Source of the DNA: Nanosyncoccus sp963540965
GTDB lineage: Bacteria > Patescibacteriota > Saccharimonadia > Saccharimonadales > Saccharimonadaceae
DNA: 64,000 nucleotides
Reading direction: 5' to 3'
NCBI GenBank assembly: GCA_963540965.1
Contig: CAUTSA010000003.1
Location: 30,412-94,411 of the forward strand
The notes under the pieces were generated by a model. The model did not search any database and was not told the origin of the DNA. It saw nothing but the letters and a program-made list of their open reading frames with translations. A program made the translations under genes and the position numbers. Every line of letters begins with the position of its first letter. Position 1 is the stretch's first letter. This document shows, piece by piece, positions 18,566 to 27,750 of this stretch.

Positions 18566-19825
18566 ATGGATCCAATTCCTCATCCTCAAACTCAAAATGA
18601 TGATCATACACTAAATAAGAACCCTCTACCAACCAATAACCAGCCCACAAATCCTTCTTCGGTGGTAAATAGCACCGCCGCCCCCTCTCCTATTTCTACT
18701 GCTCCGGTTTCGCCGGTTTCTGCGGCCTCCTCTTCTCCAACCCCAGCTCCTGCAGCCTCCTCTTCTCTAGCCCCAGCTCCTACCGCTTCGCCAGAACTAG
18801 ATAGTTTAATGTCCGAACTAAGTAATTATCAACCTACTACGGATGATTTGCAGCCATCTACTGGGTCAAGTGCCTCTATGGAATCGACCTCAAACACTTC
18901 ACCTTCCTCGCTTGCGCCAACTGACCCCACGCTTTCTGTATCTTCTTTTTCTGCTACTCCTAGCGCATCTAATTCAGGTCTTAACTCTGATCCGGGCCTT
19001 ATGTTTGATCCAGTTCAAAGTCAGCAGAACGATTCAGCTCTAGATTCTACTCCATTTACGGCTTCTGCTCAGGTACAGTCCAGCGTCGACATGGTCGGCG
19101 GTGAGCAAACTTCTCAGACAGCACAAACCGAAGCTAATGAAGATGATAACCAGGAGGATCAGGAGGAACAGCCTCTCGTGGCGGCCGCTCCGGCTCCCGG
19201 TTCTATTGGTAGTGCCATCTCCTATGCTGATTTTGAGAAGAAACAAGCCGAAGAAGCTGCCAAGCAGGCCAAGAATCAAAATAAACCAAAGATTAAATTG
19301 AATCGCACCATGATTTTGATTATTGCCGCTGCTGTCCTCTTTGTTATTGCTGGGATTATCTTTGCGCTGATGTTTTTGAGTGAGCCACAGAAGAAACCCA
19401 CCCAAGCTGCTGGCAAGAATCAGGTCGAGAAGGCTTCTACAAAAATGCTGACCTGTGTTCGTCCGTTAAGTACCAATGAATCCTCTGAAGTCGGTGCCGC
19501 TTATGGCAACTTTGAAAGGCAGTTTACCTTTGAAAACGATAACCTTAGTGGTATTTCTGAGCATTATATCTATCAATACAATAGCGAAAATGAGGCTGTT
19601 ACTGCAAAGACCACTCTTGATGCTGGTATTAAATCTGATGATAATATTAAGGTTACAACTGAGATTAATCTCAACCAATTAAAGAAAAAAACAGCTATTT
19701 CGGGAAATAATGTAGATAACTACCTTAAGTCCTTATCTGAATTTAGCTCCATCACGAATCATGATCTAAACTCTCTCATGCTAGCCGAGAACCAAACCGG
19801 ACTTTCTTGCTCCACAGTTGAGTAG
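18566..19825 (+). CDS. Pro/Ser/Ala-rich single-pass membrane protein
   Basis: The first 245 residues are low-complexity Pro/Ser/Thr/Ala with repeated SSSPTPAPA-like units, then an acidic stretch and a basic KKQAEEAAKQAKNQ segment. A single transmembrane helix follows at about 248-272. The last 145 residues form a soluble domain with two cysteines, expected outside the cell. I recognise no family. The layout (disordered inside, one membrane helix, small outside domain) is the same as for the protein at 38423. AAAGGAAC precedes the ATG; a terminator follows. Confidence 0.7.
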   Translation: MDPIPHPQTQNDDHTLNKNPLPTNNQPTNPSSVVNSTAAPSPISTAPVSPVSAASSSPTPAPAASSSLAPAPTASPELDSLMSELSNYQPTTDDLQPSTGSSASMESTSNTSPSSLAPTDPTLSVSSFSATPSASNSGLNSDPGLMFDPVQSQQNDSALDSTPFTASAQVQSSVDMVGGEQTSQTAQTEANEDDNQEDQEEQPLVAAAPAPGSIGSAISYADFEKKQAEEAAKQAKNQNKPKIKLNRTMILIIAAAVLFVIAGIIFALMFLSEPQKKPTQAAGKNQVEKASTKMLTCVRPLSTNESSEVGAAYGNFERQFTFENDNLSGISEHYIYQYNSENEAVTAKTTLDAGIKSDDNIKVTTEINLNQLKKKTAISGNNVDNYLKSLSEFSSITNHDLNSLMLAENQTGLSCSTVE

Positions 19826-19845
19826 TCTCTAAAATCAATGAATTA

Positions 19846-19880
19846 AACTGAGAGGCCCCGAATGCGACCTCTCAGTTTTT
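19846..19880 (+). terminator. Intrinsic terminator
   Basis: AACTGAGAGG (19846-19855) pairs with CCTCTCAGTT (19868-19877), followed by Ts. It closes the transcript of the Pro/Ser-rich membrane protein before metG. Confidence 0.85.
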
Positions 19881-19941
19881 ATACACGTTTTTTGTAGTAT
19901 AATTAATAAGAAAATAATTTTAAAAAATATCAAAGGATCTC

Positions 19942-21357
19942 ATGTCTCAAGAAATTTATATTACGACGGCAATCCCGTATGTTAACGGCGCTCCTCATGT
20001 TGGGCATGCTGAGGATTATCTACTTGCTGATATCTATGCTCGCTATCAAACCATGCAGGGTAAAAATGTGCGCTTTCAGGCTGGGACTGACGAACACGGT
20101 AATAAAATTGAAAAAAAGGCTGGGGAACAGCAGATAGATATTAAGGAATATGTTGACCAAAACTCTGCCAAATTTCAGAATTTTCTTCAGAAATTCGATA
20201 TAAAATATACCGACTTTATCCGTACCACCGACCCATCCCATATTGAGCGCGTGCAGAAAATTTGGCAACGCCTAGAAAAGCATATTTATTCTTCCAGTTA
20301 TGACGGCTGGTATTGTGAGGGCTGTGAACGTTTTGTCACTCAAAAAGAGTATGAAGATAATCAGGGTGCTTGTCCAGATCATCAAGCTCCTTATCAACAT
20401 CTTACAGAATCTAATTATTACTTCCGAGTCTCTGACTTTAAAGATGAAATCAAAGCCGCTATCGAGAATGGCAAGATGCAAATCCTCCCAGAATTTCGTA
20501 AGAATGAAATTCTCAAGTTACTTGAGGATGCTCCTGACGTTTCAATTTCTCGCCCGGTCGCTCATCTTAAATGGGGTATTCCAGTTCCAGGCGACGAATC
20601 TCAAGTGATGTATGTTTGGATGGATGCATTGACAAATTACATCACAATTCTTGGTTATCCAGATCAAGACATTTCAAACTACTGGCCAGCCACTGTTCAG
20701 GTGGTAGGTAAGGATATCTTGCGTTTTCATGCCATTCTTTGGCCAGCTATTCTCCTAGGGCTAGGTCTACCTCTGCCACGCACTATTCTGTCTCATGGTT
20801 TTATTCAGGTGGATGGTCAGAAAATTAGTAAAAGCCTCGGCAATGGTATTGATCCGGTCGAAGTTTTGGAAAAACATGGCATCAATGCTTTTCGTTATTT
20901 CTTCTCTAAGCACATCGATACCTTTCTTGATGCTGATTTTACGTGGGAAAAGTTCGAGAACGCCTACCGCAACGAATTAGCCAATGACTACGGCAATCTT
21001 GTCCAGCGTCTCTCTGTACTTTGTCAGAAAAATTCAGTCGAAAAACTTGATTTTAGTTCATCTTTTGTCCCAGAATACGCTGAACTAATGGATCGGTTCG
21101 AGTTTACTAATGCTATTAATAAGGCCTGGGGGATGATTCAAGACGTTAATCGTCATATCGAAGAGCAGAAGCCGTGGCAGCTCGCTAAAACCGATCCTGA
21201 GCAGGCAAGAGTAAGTCTATCTGGTCTAGTTAAAGAGCTTCTAGCCGCTAATCACCACCTCAAACCTTTTCTCCCCGTTGCAGAAACAGTTGAGTCTATC
21301 TTCACCGGAAGTGGTCAGATTCTTCCTCCAGAAACTCCACTTTTTCCTAAAGACTAA
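19942..21357 (+). CDS. metG: Methionyl-tRNA synthetase
   Basis: This class I synthetase charges tRNA-Met. NGAPHVGHA is the HIGH-type ATP site and KISKSLGNG the KMSKS loop. CEGCE with the later C-P-D-H segment forms a reduced zinc-knuckle region. It is 471 aa, a short MetG without the C-terminal EMAP/Trbp111 tRNA-binding domain. AAAGGATC precedes the ATG. It ends just before a symmetrical terminator shared with the convergent aquaporin gene. Confidence 0.95.
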   Translation: MSQEIYITTAIPYVNGAPHVGHAEDYLLADIYARYQTMQGKNVRFQAGTDEHGNKIEKKAGEQQIDIKEYVDQNSAKFQNFLQKFDIKYTDFIRTTDPSHIERVQKIWQRLEKHIYSSSYDGWYCEGCERFVTQKEYEDNQGACPDHQAPYQHLTESNYYFRVSDFKDEIKAAIENGKMQILPEFRKNEILKLLEDAPDVSISRPVAHLKWGIPVPGDESQVMYVWMDALTNYITILGYPDQDISNYWPATVQVVGKDILRFHAILWPAILLGLGLPLPRTILSHGFIQVDGQKISKSLGNGIDPVEVLEKHGINAFRYFFSKHIDTFLDADFTWEKFENAYRNELANDYGNLVQRLSVLCQKNSVEKLDFSSSFVPEYAELMDRFEFTNAINKAWGMIQDVNRHIEEQKPWQLAKTDPEQARVSLSGLVKELLAANHHLKPFLPVAETVESIFTGSGQILPPETPLFPKD

Positions 21358-21413
21358 TTGTCTACAAAATAAAAAAGTAAGATAGTCAAAACCAATCGCT
21401 AAATCGAACCAAT

Positions 21414-21443
21414 AAAAAAATAGCCCCATCGGGCTATTTTTTT
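21414..21443. terminator. Bidirectional terminator between metG and the aquaporin gene
   Basis: AAAAAAATAGCCC (21414-21426), loop CATC and GGGCTATTTTTTT (21431-21443) make a 13-bp perfect stem with A/T tracts on both sides, so it can stop transcription in both directions. Confidence 0.88.
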
Positions 21444-21455
21444 ATCTATCACAAA

Positions 21456-22442
21456 TTATTTTTCGTGGCAGTGTCCATCTTTGCAGTGGTGGTGTTTTTC
21501 ACACTCATCCTCGCCTGCAAGGGTGGTTGCAATGTCGCCAACGAAGAAAGCTAGTACACCAGCTACGATTGGAGCTAGGATAAAGACTAGGACTTCAAGG
21601 CCAACCTTGCTAATCAAAGTACCAAAATTCTCAGCTGAAGTTGGGAAGATCTGATACATGATTGCAACTGCTGGGTTCAAGATAAAGTTGTTTGAAATCT
21701 TGAAGAAATTGCTTGAGATTACGATTGCAAATAATACCGCAAGTACCATACCGCCACCAATGATTGCAGCGTAGGTGAAAGCACTACGACGAGACTTATA
21801 TTCTTGTGCACGATTGAAGAAGAATGCCAAAGTGAAGACACCTAAGAATTCAATCGCAAGTAATTGCCATAGGTTTGAAGCTTCAACTGCGGTTAGTGCA
21901 GGAAGATCAACCTTAGTTTCGCCAGCCATGCGGAAGGCGTTAACAATGACTAGACCAAGCCAAGCACCAACAACCTGGGCGACCATGTATAGTACGCCAC
22001 GAATTGCAGAGACGCGACGGGTTGCCATCATACCTGCAGTGATTGCTGGGTTTAAGTGTGCTCCAGAAAGGGTGAAGACGGCTAGAGTTACACCAATTAC
22101 GCCGAATAGAACATAAAGTGGCTGGTAGATGCCGAGAGTTAAGAGGAGCATTGTGATAAACATTGTTCCGATTAATTCGCCGACGAGCGCGCCCCAGATC
22201 TTTGGTGTTTTGAAAATAGTTAGAATATTTTCTTCTGGATCACCTTTTTTAGCGAAGAAATTTGCAAAAACACATTTGCTCTTTTTGTTTTCTTTCATTT
22301 TTACTTCGGCTATCTCAGTGACGATTGTTTCCGGTTCGGTTACAGTCACAACTTCTTCAACGACAGTAACTTCTGGCTTTGTATTAGTATTTTTTGGCTT
22401 TTCCGTAGACTTTTTAGCCTTCTTGGACTTACTTGTTGCCAT
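21456..22442 (-). CDS. Aquaporin/glycerol-facilitator (MIP) family channel with His/Cys tail
   Basis: Six membrane helices and two NPA boxes (SGAHLNPAITAG near residue 130 and ILNPAVAIMYQ near 245) identify a major intrinsic protein channel for water or small neutral solutes. About 65 N-terminal residues are Lys-rich then Thr/Val/Glu-rich and likely cytosolic. The C-terminus ends with a cluster of five His and three Cys in about 15 residues (CEKHHHCKDGHCHEK), unusual for the family and suggestive of metal binding. The start follows AAGGAGGT. Total 328 aa, longer than the usual 230-280 because of the two tails. Confidence 0.88.
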   Translation of the reverse strand: MATSKSKKAKKSTEKPKNTNTKPEVTVVEEVVTVTEPETIVTEIAEVKMKENKKSKCVFANFFAKKGDPEENILTIFKTPKIWGALVGELIGTMFITMLLLTLGIYQPLYVLFGVIGVTLAVFTLSGAHLNPAITAGMMATRRVSAIRGVLYMVAQVVGAWLGLVIVNAFRMAGETKVDLPALTAVEASNLWQLLAIEFLGVFTLAFFFNRAQEYKSRRSAFTYAAIIGGGMVLAVLFAIVISSNFFKISNNFILNPAVAIMYQIFPTSAENFGTLISKVGLEVLVFILAPIVAGVLAFFVGDIATTLAGEDECEKHHHCKDGHCHEK

Positions 22443-22528
22443 ATACCTCCTTAAGTAATATTGAATGAATTATAACACATCTGTGGTAAAATACTTAAAG
22501 TTTAATTTTCTAAAATGAAAGGTATAGG

Positions 22529-22756
22529 ATGGGAGTAATCGTACATAAAGAACAGGATAAAAATGCAGAGCTTAGTCGCCGTATTGCCGCAGACCTAAAG
22601 ATAAAAGCGGAACAGACAGCCTTAAGTGCCGATCCTGATCTTGTTAATGATTCAGATTATATAAATGGATCAAAGACCACCAGTCGCTACGGTTGGATTT
22701 GGCTCATCCTTGTTGGTCTCGCTATTCTTTCTCTAATTCTTATTGTTGTAATTTAG
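22529..22756 (+). CDS. Small tail-anchored membrane protein, unknown
   Basis: This 75-aa protein has about 50 hydrophilic charged residues, then one hydrophobic helix (GWIWLILVGLAILSLILIVV) reaching the C-terminus. GAAAGG lies before the ATG. Nothing in the sequence gives a function. Confidence 0.6.
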   Translation: MGVIVHKEQDKNAELSRRIAADLKIKAEQTALSADPDLVNDSDYINGSKTTSRYGWIWLILVGLAILSLILIVVI

Positions 22757-22855
22757 AGCTTATAGGATTTGATCCATATAAACCTGGCTTAAAGTCTTAA
22801 AAACTATCTTTTCTCTTAAAAAACCTTTAAAACCAGAGTATAATAGAGTATAGAT

Positions 22856-23800
22856 ATGAAACTTACAGACCTAAAACAGGCCCTAAAAGATCTTGGCCTT
22901 GAATATAGTAAAATTAAAGACCTCCCAGCTGAAGAGCGTAAGGCTTTTGGGCAGGAAATTAATCGTCGCAAAAATGAAATCTTAGCTCAAATCCAGGCTG
23001 AGGAAGAAAAATTAGCAGCAGTCGATATTAAACCCATCGATCTTACCGCCCCCATGGCTGAAAACTCTACTCCAAAGAAAAATAGGCGTGGCAGTAAGCA
23101 TCCTCTGATGGTTGAACTTGACAAAGTAATAGATATATATTCTAATATGGGATTTGAAGTCATGGAGTCTACTCAGCTTGACGACGAATTTCATATGTTT
23201 GAGTCTCTAAATTTCCCTGAAGGGCATCCTGCTCGTGATGGTTATGATACCTTCCGCACCAAAGAAGGTTTTATCCCTCCAGCCCATACTTCTACCATGC
23301 AATATCGCGCGCTCACCTCTCGTCGAGATCAGCTTGAAACCGAAGGCCAGATTGCTGTAGTCATTCCTGGCCGTGTTTTTCGCAATGAAGATGTTGACGC
23401 TACTCATGAGCATACTTTTTACCAATGTGAAGGTGTTTTTGTCTCCAAAACTGCCACCATGGGGCAGATGCTCGGCGTTCTTAAAAATTTCTTCGAAACC
23501 TATTATGGTCAAACTTTAAATACTAAAACTCAGCCAGGCTACTTCCCATTTACTGAACCTTCACTCGAATTTCAGATTGAGAAGCCAAAAGCCCTCGGAG
23601 GCAAAGGTGATGGTTGGTTAGAAATGATGGGCTGCGGCATGATCCACCCTAATGTTCTAAAAACCGCTGGTATTGATCCCACTGTCTATAAGGGTTTTGC
23701 TTGGGGCGGCGGCATTGATCGTCTTGTCATTCTCAAATATCAGCTCGATGATATTCGGTTCTTTGAATCTGGTAAACTTAATTTCTTGGAGGAATTCTAA
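22856..23800 (+). CDS. pheS: Phenylalanyl-tRNA synthetase alpha subunit
   Basis: This class II catalytic subunit has HPLMVELDKVIDIYSNMGFEV (motif 1 region), RVFRNEDVDATHEHTFYQCEG (motif 2 with the conserved Arg-Glu) and GWGGGIDRL-type motif 3 (WGGGIDRLVIL). The N-terminal coiled-coil that binds tRNA-Phe is short, making the protein 314 aa against about 330-350. A TATAAT lies at 22839-22844. The stop shares one base with the pheT start (TAATG), so the subunits are translationally coupled. Confidence 0.96.
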   Translation: MKLTDLKQALKDLGLEYSKIKDLPAEERKAFGQEINRRKNEILAQIQAEEEKLAAVDIKPIDLTAPMAENSTPKKNRRGSKHPLMVELDKVIDIYSNMGFEVMESTQLDDEFHMFESLNFPEGHPARDGYDTFRTKEGFIPPAHTSTMQYRALTSRRDQLETEGQIAVVIPGRVFRNEDVDATHEHTFYQCEGVFVSKTATMGQMLGVLKNFFETYYGQTLNTKTQPGYFPFTEPSLEFQIEKPKALGGKGDGWLEMMGCGMIHPNVLKTAGIDPTVYKGFAWGGGIDRLVILKYQLDDIRFFESGKLNFLEEF

Positions 23801-26298
23801 TGCTTATTTCGCTTAATGCACTAAAACGTTATGTTAAAATCCCAGATTCTCTCTCTACCGAAGAACTGATGAAACTCATCGGCTCTCGTTTGGTTGAGGT
23901 TGAGGGAACTGAAAAACTAGCTGAAAAATATCAGAAGATCTACGTTGCTAAAGTTGTCAGTTGCACTGATATCCCGGATACTCATCTTCATCTCTGTGAA
24001 GTTGACGCAGGTCCAATCAATCAAGAGTTCGGAAAGTTAGAGAATGGTTTAATTCAGGTTGTCTGTGGTGCGCCCAATGTCCGTGCAGGTCTTAATGTAG
24101 TTTGGCTTGCTCCTGGAGCCATTGTCCCGACTACTTTTGGTACCGAAAATTTTCAATTATCAGTTCGTAAACTCCGTGGCTATGAAAGCTATGGCATGAT
24201 TGCTGGCGCTGACGAGCTTGGTTTTGGCACTGACCACAAATATATTGCTGAGCTTTCATCTGATTTGGCCCAACCTGGTACACCTATCACTGAGGCACTA
24301 GATTTAAACGACCTAATTATTGATATTGAAAATAAATCTCTCACGCATCGTCCAGACACTTTTGGTTTGATTGGTTTTGCACGTGAAGTTGCCGGTATCC
24401 TTGGGCAGCCATTTGAAAACCCTGCAATCTTTGAAGGCGATCTAGCCGCACAATCTGATTTTATTCTTGCGCATTCTGGTAATGCATCAGATCTCAAGAG
24501 CCCCAGTATTGAAATTCAGGATCAACTATTATGCCCTCGTTATTCCTGTGTTATTGTTGATCAATCCCAGTTTAATCTTAACCATCAACCTGTCGATTTT
24601 GAGCGTATTCTCACTAAAGACGGTGTCTTCCTTTATAAAGCTGGTATGCGACCTGTTTCGCCAATTGTTGATGCAACAAACCTCACCATGCTTGAGACCG
24701 GTCAGCCTCTACATGCTTTTGATTATGACAAATTTATTGCCATCGGTGGTACCGATTCCCCAAAAATCATTGTACGTGCTGCCAGGGAAGGTGAAAAAAT
24801 CACTTTAATTGATGATACTGAAGTCGAACTTAATCCAAACGACATTGTGATCACCTCCAATGATATCCCAGTTGCCCTAGCTGGCGCCATGGGTGGCAAA
24901 AACACTGAAATTGATGCAAACACTAAGCGTATTCTTATAGAATCTGCCACTTTCAGTCTCTATAACCTACGCAAAACTCAAATGGCTCACGGTATTTTCT
25001 CTGAAGCTATTACACGTTTCACTAAAGGCCAACCAGTCTTTGGTACAGTACCAGCATTGAAGTCCTGTCTAGAAAAACTCGGTATTAAAGATACTTCTAA
25101 TCTCATATTTGCCGACTGTCTTGCTCAAAGCCCCGCTCAGCAAATCATTAAACTTGACCTCAATGACCTTAATCAAACACTGGGTTCCAATTTTACGCTA
25201 GAGCAAGTTAAACAAACGCTCTCTAATGTTGGTTTTGTAGTAGATATTCTCTCGGATAATCAGTCCTTAAATATTACTACTCCGCTATGGCGTACCGACA
25301 TCCATATTAAAGAGGATCTCTACGAGGAGGTTGGCCGTCTCAATGGTTTTGATAACATTCCGCAAACTCTTCCACTCCGCTCTTTCAAAGGTAGCCCAAA
25401 AAATCAGCTTTTTGCCCTCAAGAGCGAAATCCGCAACATCCTTTCAGATCAGCAGGGCGCCAATGAGCTTCTCACCTATAGCTTCGTTTCGCAAAATCTT
25501 CAGCAAAAAGTAGGTGAAGATATCGCTGATAGTTATGAAATTAGTAATTCTATCTCTCCAGAGCTCCAATGCTTTAGGCAGTCCATAACTCCAAGCCTAC
25601 TCGAGAAGGTTTATGAGAATCAAAGGGCTGGATATAAGGATTTTATTCTCTATGAAATGAACCAAGTCGCCAAGCGCTCCTTTGGCTTTCTTGCGGATCA
25701 AACTCCAAAGCTCGAATCGCATCTCTCAATCTGTCTTGAGGGTGATTTCTATCGAAATAAAGAACTCTGTCTCGCCCTTGGCGCTCGTCTCGGTCTTGAA
25801 TTTAAGTTTGTCGAATATCAGAAGCAGCAATATCCATATTTTGAGCCACTCCACTCAGTCTGTATTCAGCTTGGTCAAGAAATCATTGGTTGTCTTGGTG
25901 AGATTAAACATTCTATACTTAAAAAATTTAAACTAAAAGAGGTCTCCGCCCTTGAATTAAATCTTGAATCATTACTTAATGCCCCACGGATCTTGCGTGG
26001 CGCACAAAAGATCAGTCGCTTCCCATCCGTCTCGCGTGATCTCACTATTAAGACTCCAGACACCGTTTCTTATGCTGTTCTTGAACAGGAAATTATACGT
26101 GCTCTCACTCAAGATTCTCTGATTCATACTTTAGAGCCAGTCTCCATCTATCGACCATCAGAAAACGATACGTCCAGAAACTGTAGTTTTCATTTAAGCT
26201 TTGCCAGTACGGTAAAAACTATGAGTGCAGATGAAATCTCTGCTATAATGAAACAAATTGAACAAAATATTACAGCGCTCGGTGCTGAGATTATCTAA
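23800..26298 (+). CDS. pheT: Phenylalanyl-tRNA synthetase beta subunit
   Basis: The order is a tRNA-binding OB fold (about residues 40-150, with HLHLCEVDAG), B3/B4 editing domain (about 210-400), B5 DNA-binding-like domain (about 440-510), a class II-like core and C-terminal anticodon-binding FDX-ACB domain (FPSVSRDLTIKTP near 745). The length of 832 aa is normal. It pairs with PheS in an alpha2-beta2 enzyme. The FKBP-like gene follows after 31 bp with its own AAAGGAGG site and is probably in the same transcript. Confidence 0.96.
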   Translation: MLISLNALKRYVKIPDSLSTEELMKLIGSRLVEVEGTEKLAEKYQKIYVAKVVSCTDIPDTHLHLCEVDAGPINQEFGKLENGLIQVVCGAPNVRAGLNVVWLAPGAIVPTTFGTENFQLSVRKLRGYESYGMIAGADELGFGTDHKYIAELSSDLAQPGTPITEALDLNDLIIDIENKSLTHRPDTFGLIGFAREVAGILGQPFENPAIFEGDLAAQSDFILAHSGNASDLKSPSIEIQDQLLCPRYSCVIVDQSQFNLNHQPVDFERILTKDGVFLYKAGMRPVSPIVDATNLTMLETGQPLHAFDYDKFIAIGGTDSPKIIVRAAREGEKITLIDDTEVELNPNDIVITSNDIPVALAGAMGGKNTEIDANTKRILIESATFSLYNLRKTQMAHGIFSEAITRFTKGQPVFGTVPALKSCLEKLGIKDTSNLIFADCLAQSPAQQIIKLDLNDLNQTLGSNFTLEQVKQTLSNVGFVVDILSDNQSLNITTPLWRTDIHIKEDLYEEVGRLNGFDNIPQTLPLRSFKGSPKNQLFALKSEIRNILSDQQGANELLTYSFVSQNLQQKVGEDIADSYEISNSISPELQCFRQSITPSLLEKVYENQRAGYKDFILYEMNQVAKRSFGFLADQTPKLESHLSICLEGDFYRNKELCLALGARLGLEFKFVEYQKQQYPYFEPLHSVCIQLGQEIIGCLGEIKHSILKKFKLKEVSALELNLESLLNAPRILRGAQKISRFPSVSRDLTIKTPDTVSYAVLEQEIIRALTQDSLIHTLEPVSIYRPSENDTSRNCSFHLSFASTVKTMSADEISAIMKQIEQNITALGAEII

Positions 26299-26329
26299 TA
26301 CAAATACCGAGAAAAACTAAAGGAGGTTT

Positions 26330-27052
26330 ATGCAAGAAAAAGAATTAAAGACCAGTTTAGGTCAACGTATCGTAATTGGGGTGATTGCCGTTCTGCTCCT
26401 GTCTTCTACGATCGCAATTTATGCCTTGATCGTACTTAATGGTGAAAAGAACAAGCAGACTTCTTCCACCAAAAAGGAAGAACTTGCAGTAGTCACTAAA
26501 GAGCTCTCTGCTAAACAAGACGAGCTAAAATCTGCTTCCGATAAAATGTCGAAGCAATATTTTGATACACTTGCCTCTTTTCGTAATAAGATCAAAGCCT
26601 ATAATGGCACTTCTGTAGAGGATGCCGGCCTCAAAACCTTTGATCTAAAAAATGGTACTGGTGCTGAAATCACCGATAAAACCACTGCATACTATGCTTA
26701 TTATGTTGGTTGGTGTGCCAATGAATCTGTTTTTGACTCCTCCTTTGACGATGCCAAGAATCCAAAGAGTCTTAAGGAGCCGCTTGCAGTCACCAACCCA
26801 AATAGTTTGATTGCCGGCTGGTCTGAGGGGATCAAGGGTATGCGTTTTGGAGGTGTTCGCGAGATTGATATTCCAAGTCCACTCGCCTATGGTAGTGAAC
26901 GTGAAATCTGTGGTAGTAAAAACTCCCCACTCAAATTCCTAGTTCTTCCGATCGAAGTCTCCGAAGACTATAAGAAACTTTCCACTGAGTATAACCAAAT
27001 CTACGTTAAGTATCGTAAACTTCAGTCTGAAATCAATAGTATCGGCGCCTAA
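26330..27052 (+). CDS. Membrane-anchored FKBP-type peptidyl-prolyl isomerase
   Basis: An N-terminal membrane helix (about residues 14-36) is followed by a Lys/Glu-rich coiled-coil (45-85). An FKBP fold runs from about 100 to 212: YVGWCANESVFDSSF, LIAGWSEGIKGMRFGGVREIDI and PLAYGSE match FKBP strands and the VIPGW-like active-site edge (here LIAGW). The enzyme would act on secreted proteins outside the membrane. An insertion carrying two Cys near the active site could form a disulfide. The last 25 residues return to coiled-coil. Confidence 0.82.
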   Translation: MQEKELKTSLGQRIVIGVIAVLLLSSTIAIYALIVLNGEKNKQTSSTKKEELAVVTKELSAKQDELKSASDKMSKQYFDTLASFRNKIKAYNGTSVEDAGLKTFDLKNGTGAEITDKTTAYYAYYVGWCANESVFDSSFDDAKNPKSLKEPLAVTNPNSLIAGWSEGIKGMRFGGVREIDIPSPLAYGSEREICGSKNSPLKFLVLPIEVSEDYKKLSTEYNQIYVKYRKLQSEINSIGA

Positions 27053-27106
27053 GTTTTTATAAAAATTCTACAGCACTAAGTTAGCCACATATTACCCCTC
27101 CCTATA

Positions 27107-27135
27107 TTGACAAATAAGCAATAGTATTATATAAT
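27107..27135 (+). promoter_or_regulatory. Consensus promoter TTGACA-17-TATAAT
   Basis: TTGACA (27107-27112) and TATAAT (27130-27135) with a 17-bp spacer match the sigma-70 consensus exactly, the strongest promoter seen in this window. The leader before the next gene contains a CCGC-acaaa-GCGG hairpin and AAAAGGAGGGG. Confidence 0.8.
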
Positions 27136-27194
27136 AAAAAAGTAACTATTGTATCCGCACAAAGCGGAAGTTTGTACCTTAAAAGGAGGGGTAT

Positions 27195-27629
27195 ATGAAG
27201 TTTGATCTTATTTGTGGTATGATACTATGGGTATTACCTATATTGCTTGGGTTACTTTCAGTGAAAGTAACTGGGGTTAAGAAGGGGAAGCTAGAAACCG
27301 AATACCGCTTCGGCAGTATCGGCGCTGTGGTTATCCTTCTTGGATCTTTTCTCATGATCCTCATGTTCGTCATCATGGGCGAAATGAGGGACTGGGACAG
27401 GTTCCATCAGATGACAATCATGTCTCATGGTGGAGTAGAGGTCCTAAAATGGGTACTTGGAGTTTTCATTCTCACCATATTGCTATTTGCACTGTACACA
27501 CTACTTTATGTAGTGAGCTGCGGAACGTTTAGTGATCTCTTGAATCTTTTATATCAAAAAAAGATATTGGGGTTCAAGAGAAGGAAGGGTAAACTTTCCT
27601 TTGGTATCCGAAGACAACACAGAAAATAA
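27195..27629 (+). CDS. Small polytopic membrane protein, unknown
   Basis: This 144-aa protein has three hydrophobic segments (about 5-25, 45-70, 88-115) and a very basic C-terminus (about 30 residues with many Lys/Arg). It has a perfect promoter and strong Shine-Dalgarno, implying high expression. I recognise no family. It is followed by an inverted-repeat 3' region and a terminator. Confidence 0.6.
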   Translation: MKFDLICGMILWVLPILLGLLSVKVTGVKKGKLETEYRFGSIGAVVILLGSFLMILMFVIMGEMRDWDRFHQMTIMSHGGVEVLKWVLGVFILTILLFALYTLLYVVSCGTFSDLLNLLYQKKILGFKRRKGKLSFGIRRQHRK

Positions 27630-27635
27630 ATAATA

Positions 27636-27702
27636 AGGAGGGGGTAAAATTTCATACCAATAAAGATTCAACCATTTTTTGGTTTGACTTTTGTCCCCTC
27701 CT
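27636..27702 (+). other. Nested inverted repeat in the 3' region of the membrane-protein gene
   Basis: AGGAGGGG (27636-27643) pairs with CCCCTCCT (27695-27702), with an inner AACCA/TGGTT helix. The outer left arm is a Shine-Dalgarno-like sequence with no ATG at proper spacing. It may protect the mRNA 3' end or be a regulatory fold; no ORF lies inside. Confidence 0.45.
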
Positions 27703-27708
27703 ATTTCA

Positions 27709-27737
27709 AGCCCCACAGTCGTGGGGCTATTTTCTTT
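27709..27737 (+). terminator. Intrinsic terminator
   Basis: AGCCCCAC, loop AGTC, GTGGGGCT and a T-rich run (27729-27737) form a strong 8-bp stem. It ends the membrane-protein transcript just before the convergent exonuclease gene. Confidence 0.85.
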
Positions 27738-27750
27738 CTAAAATGTCTCG

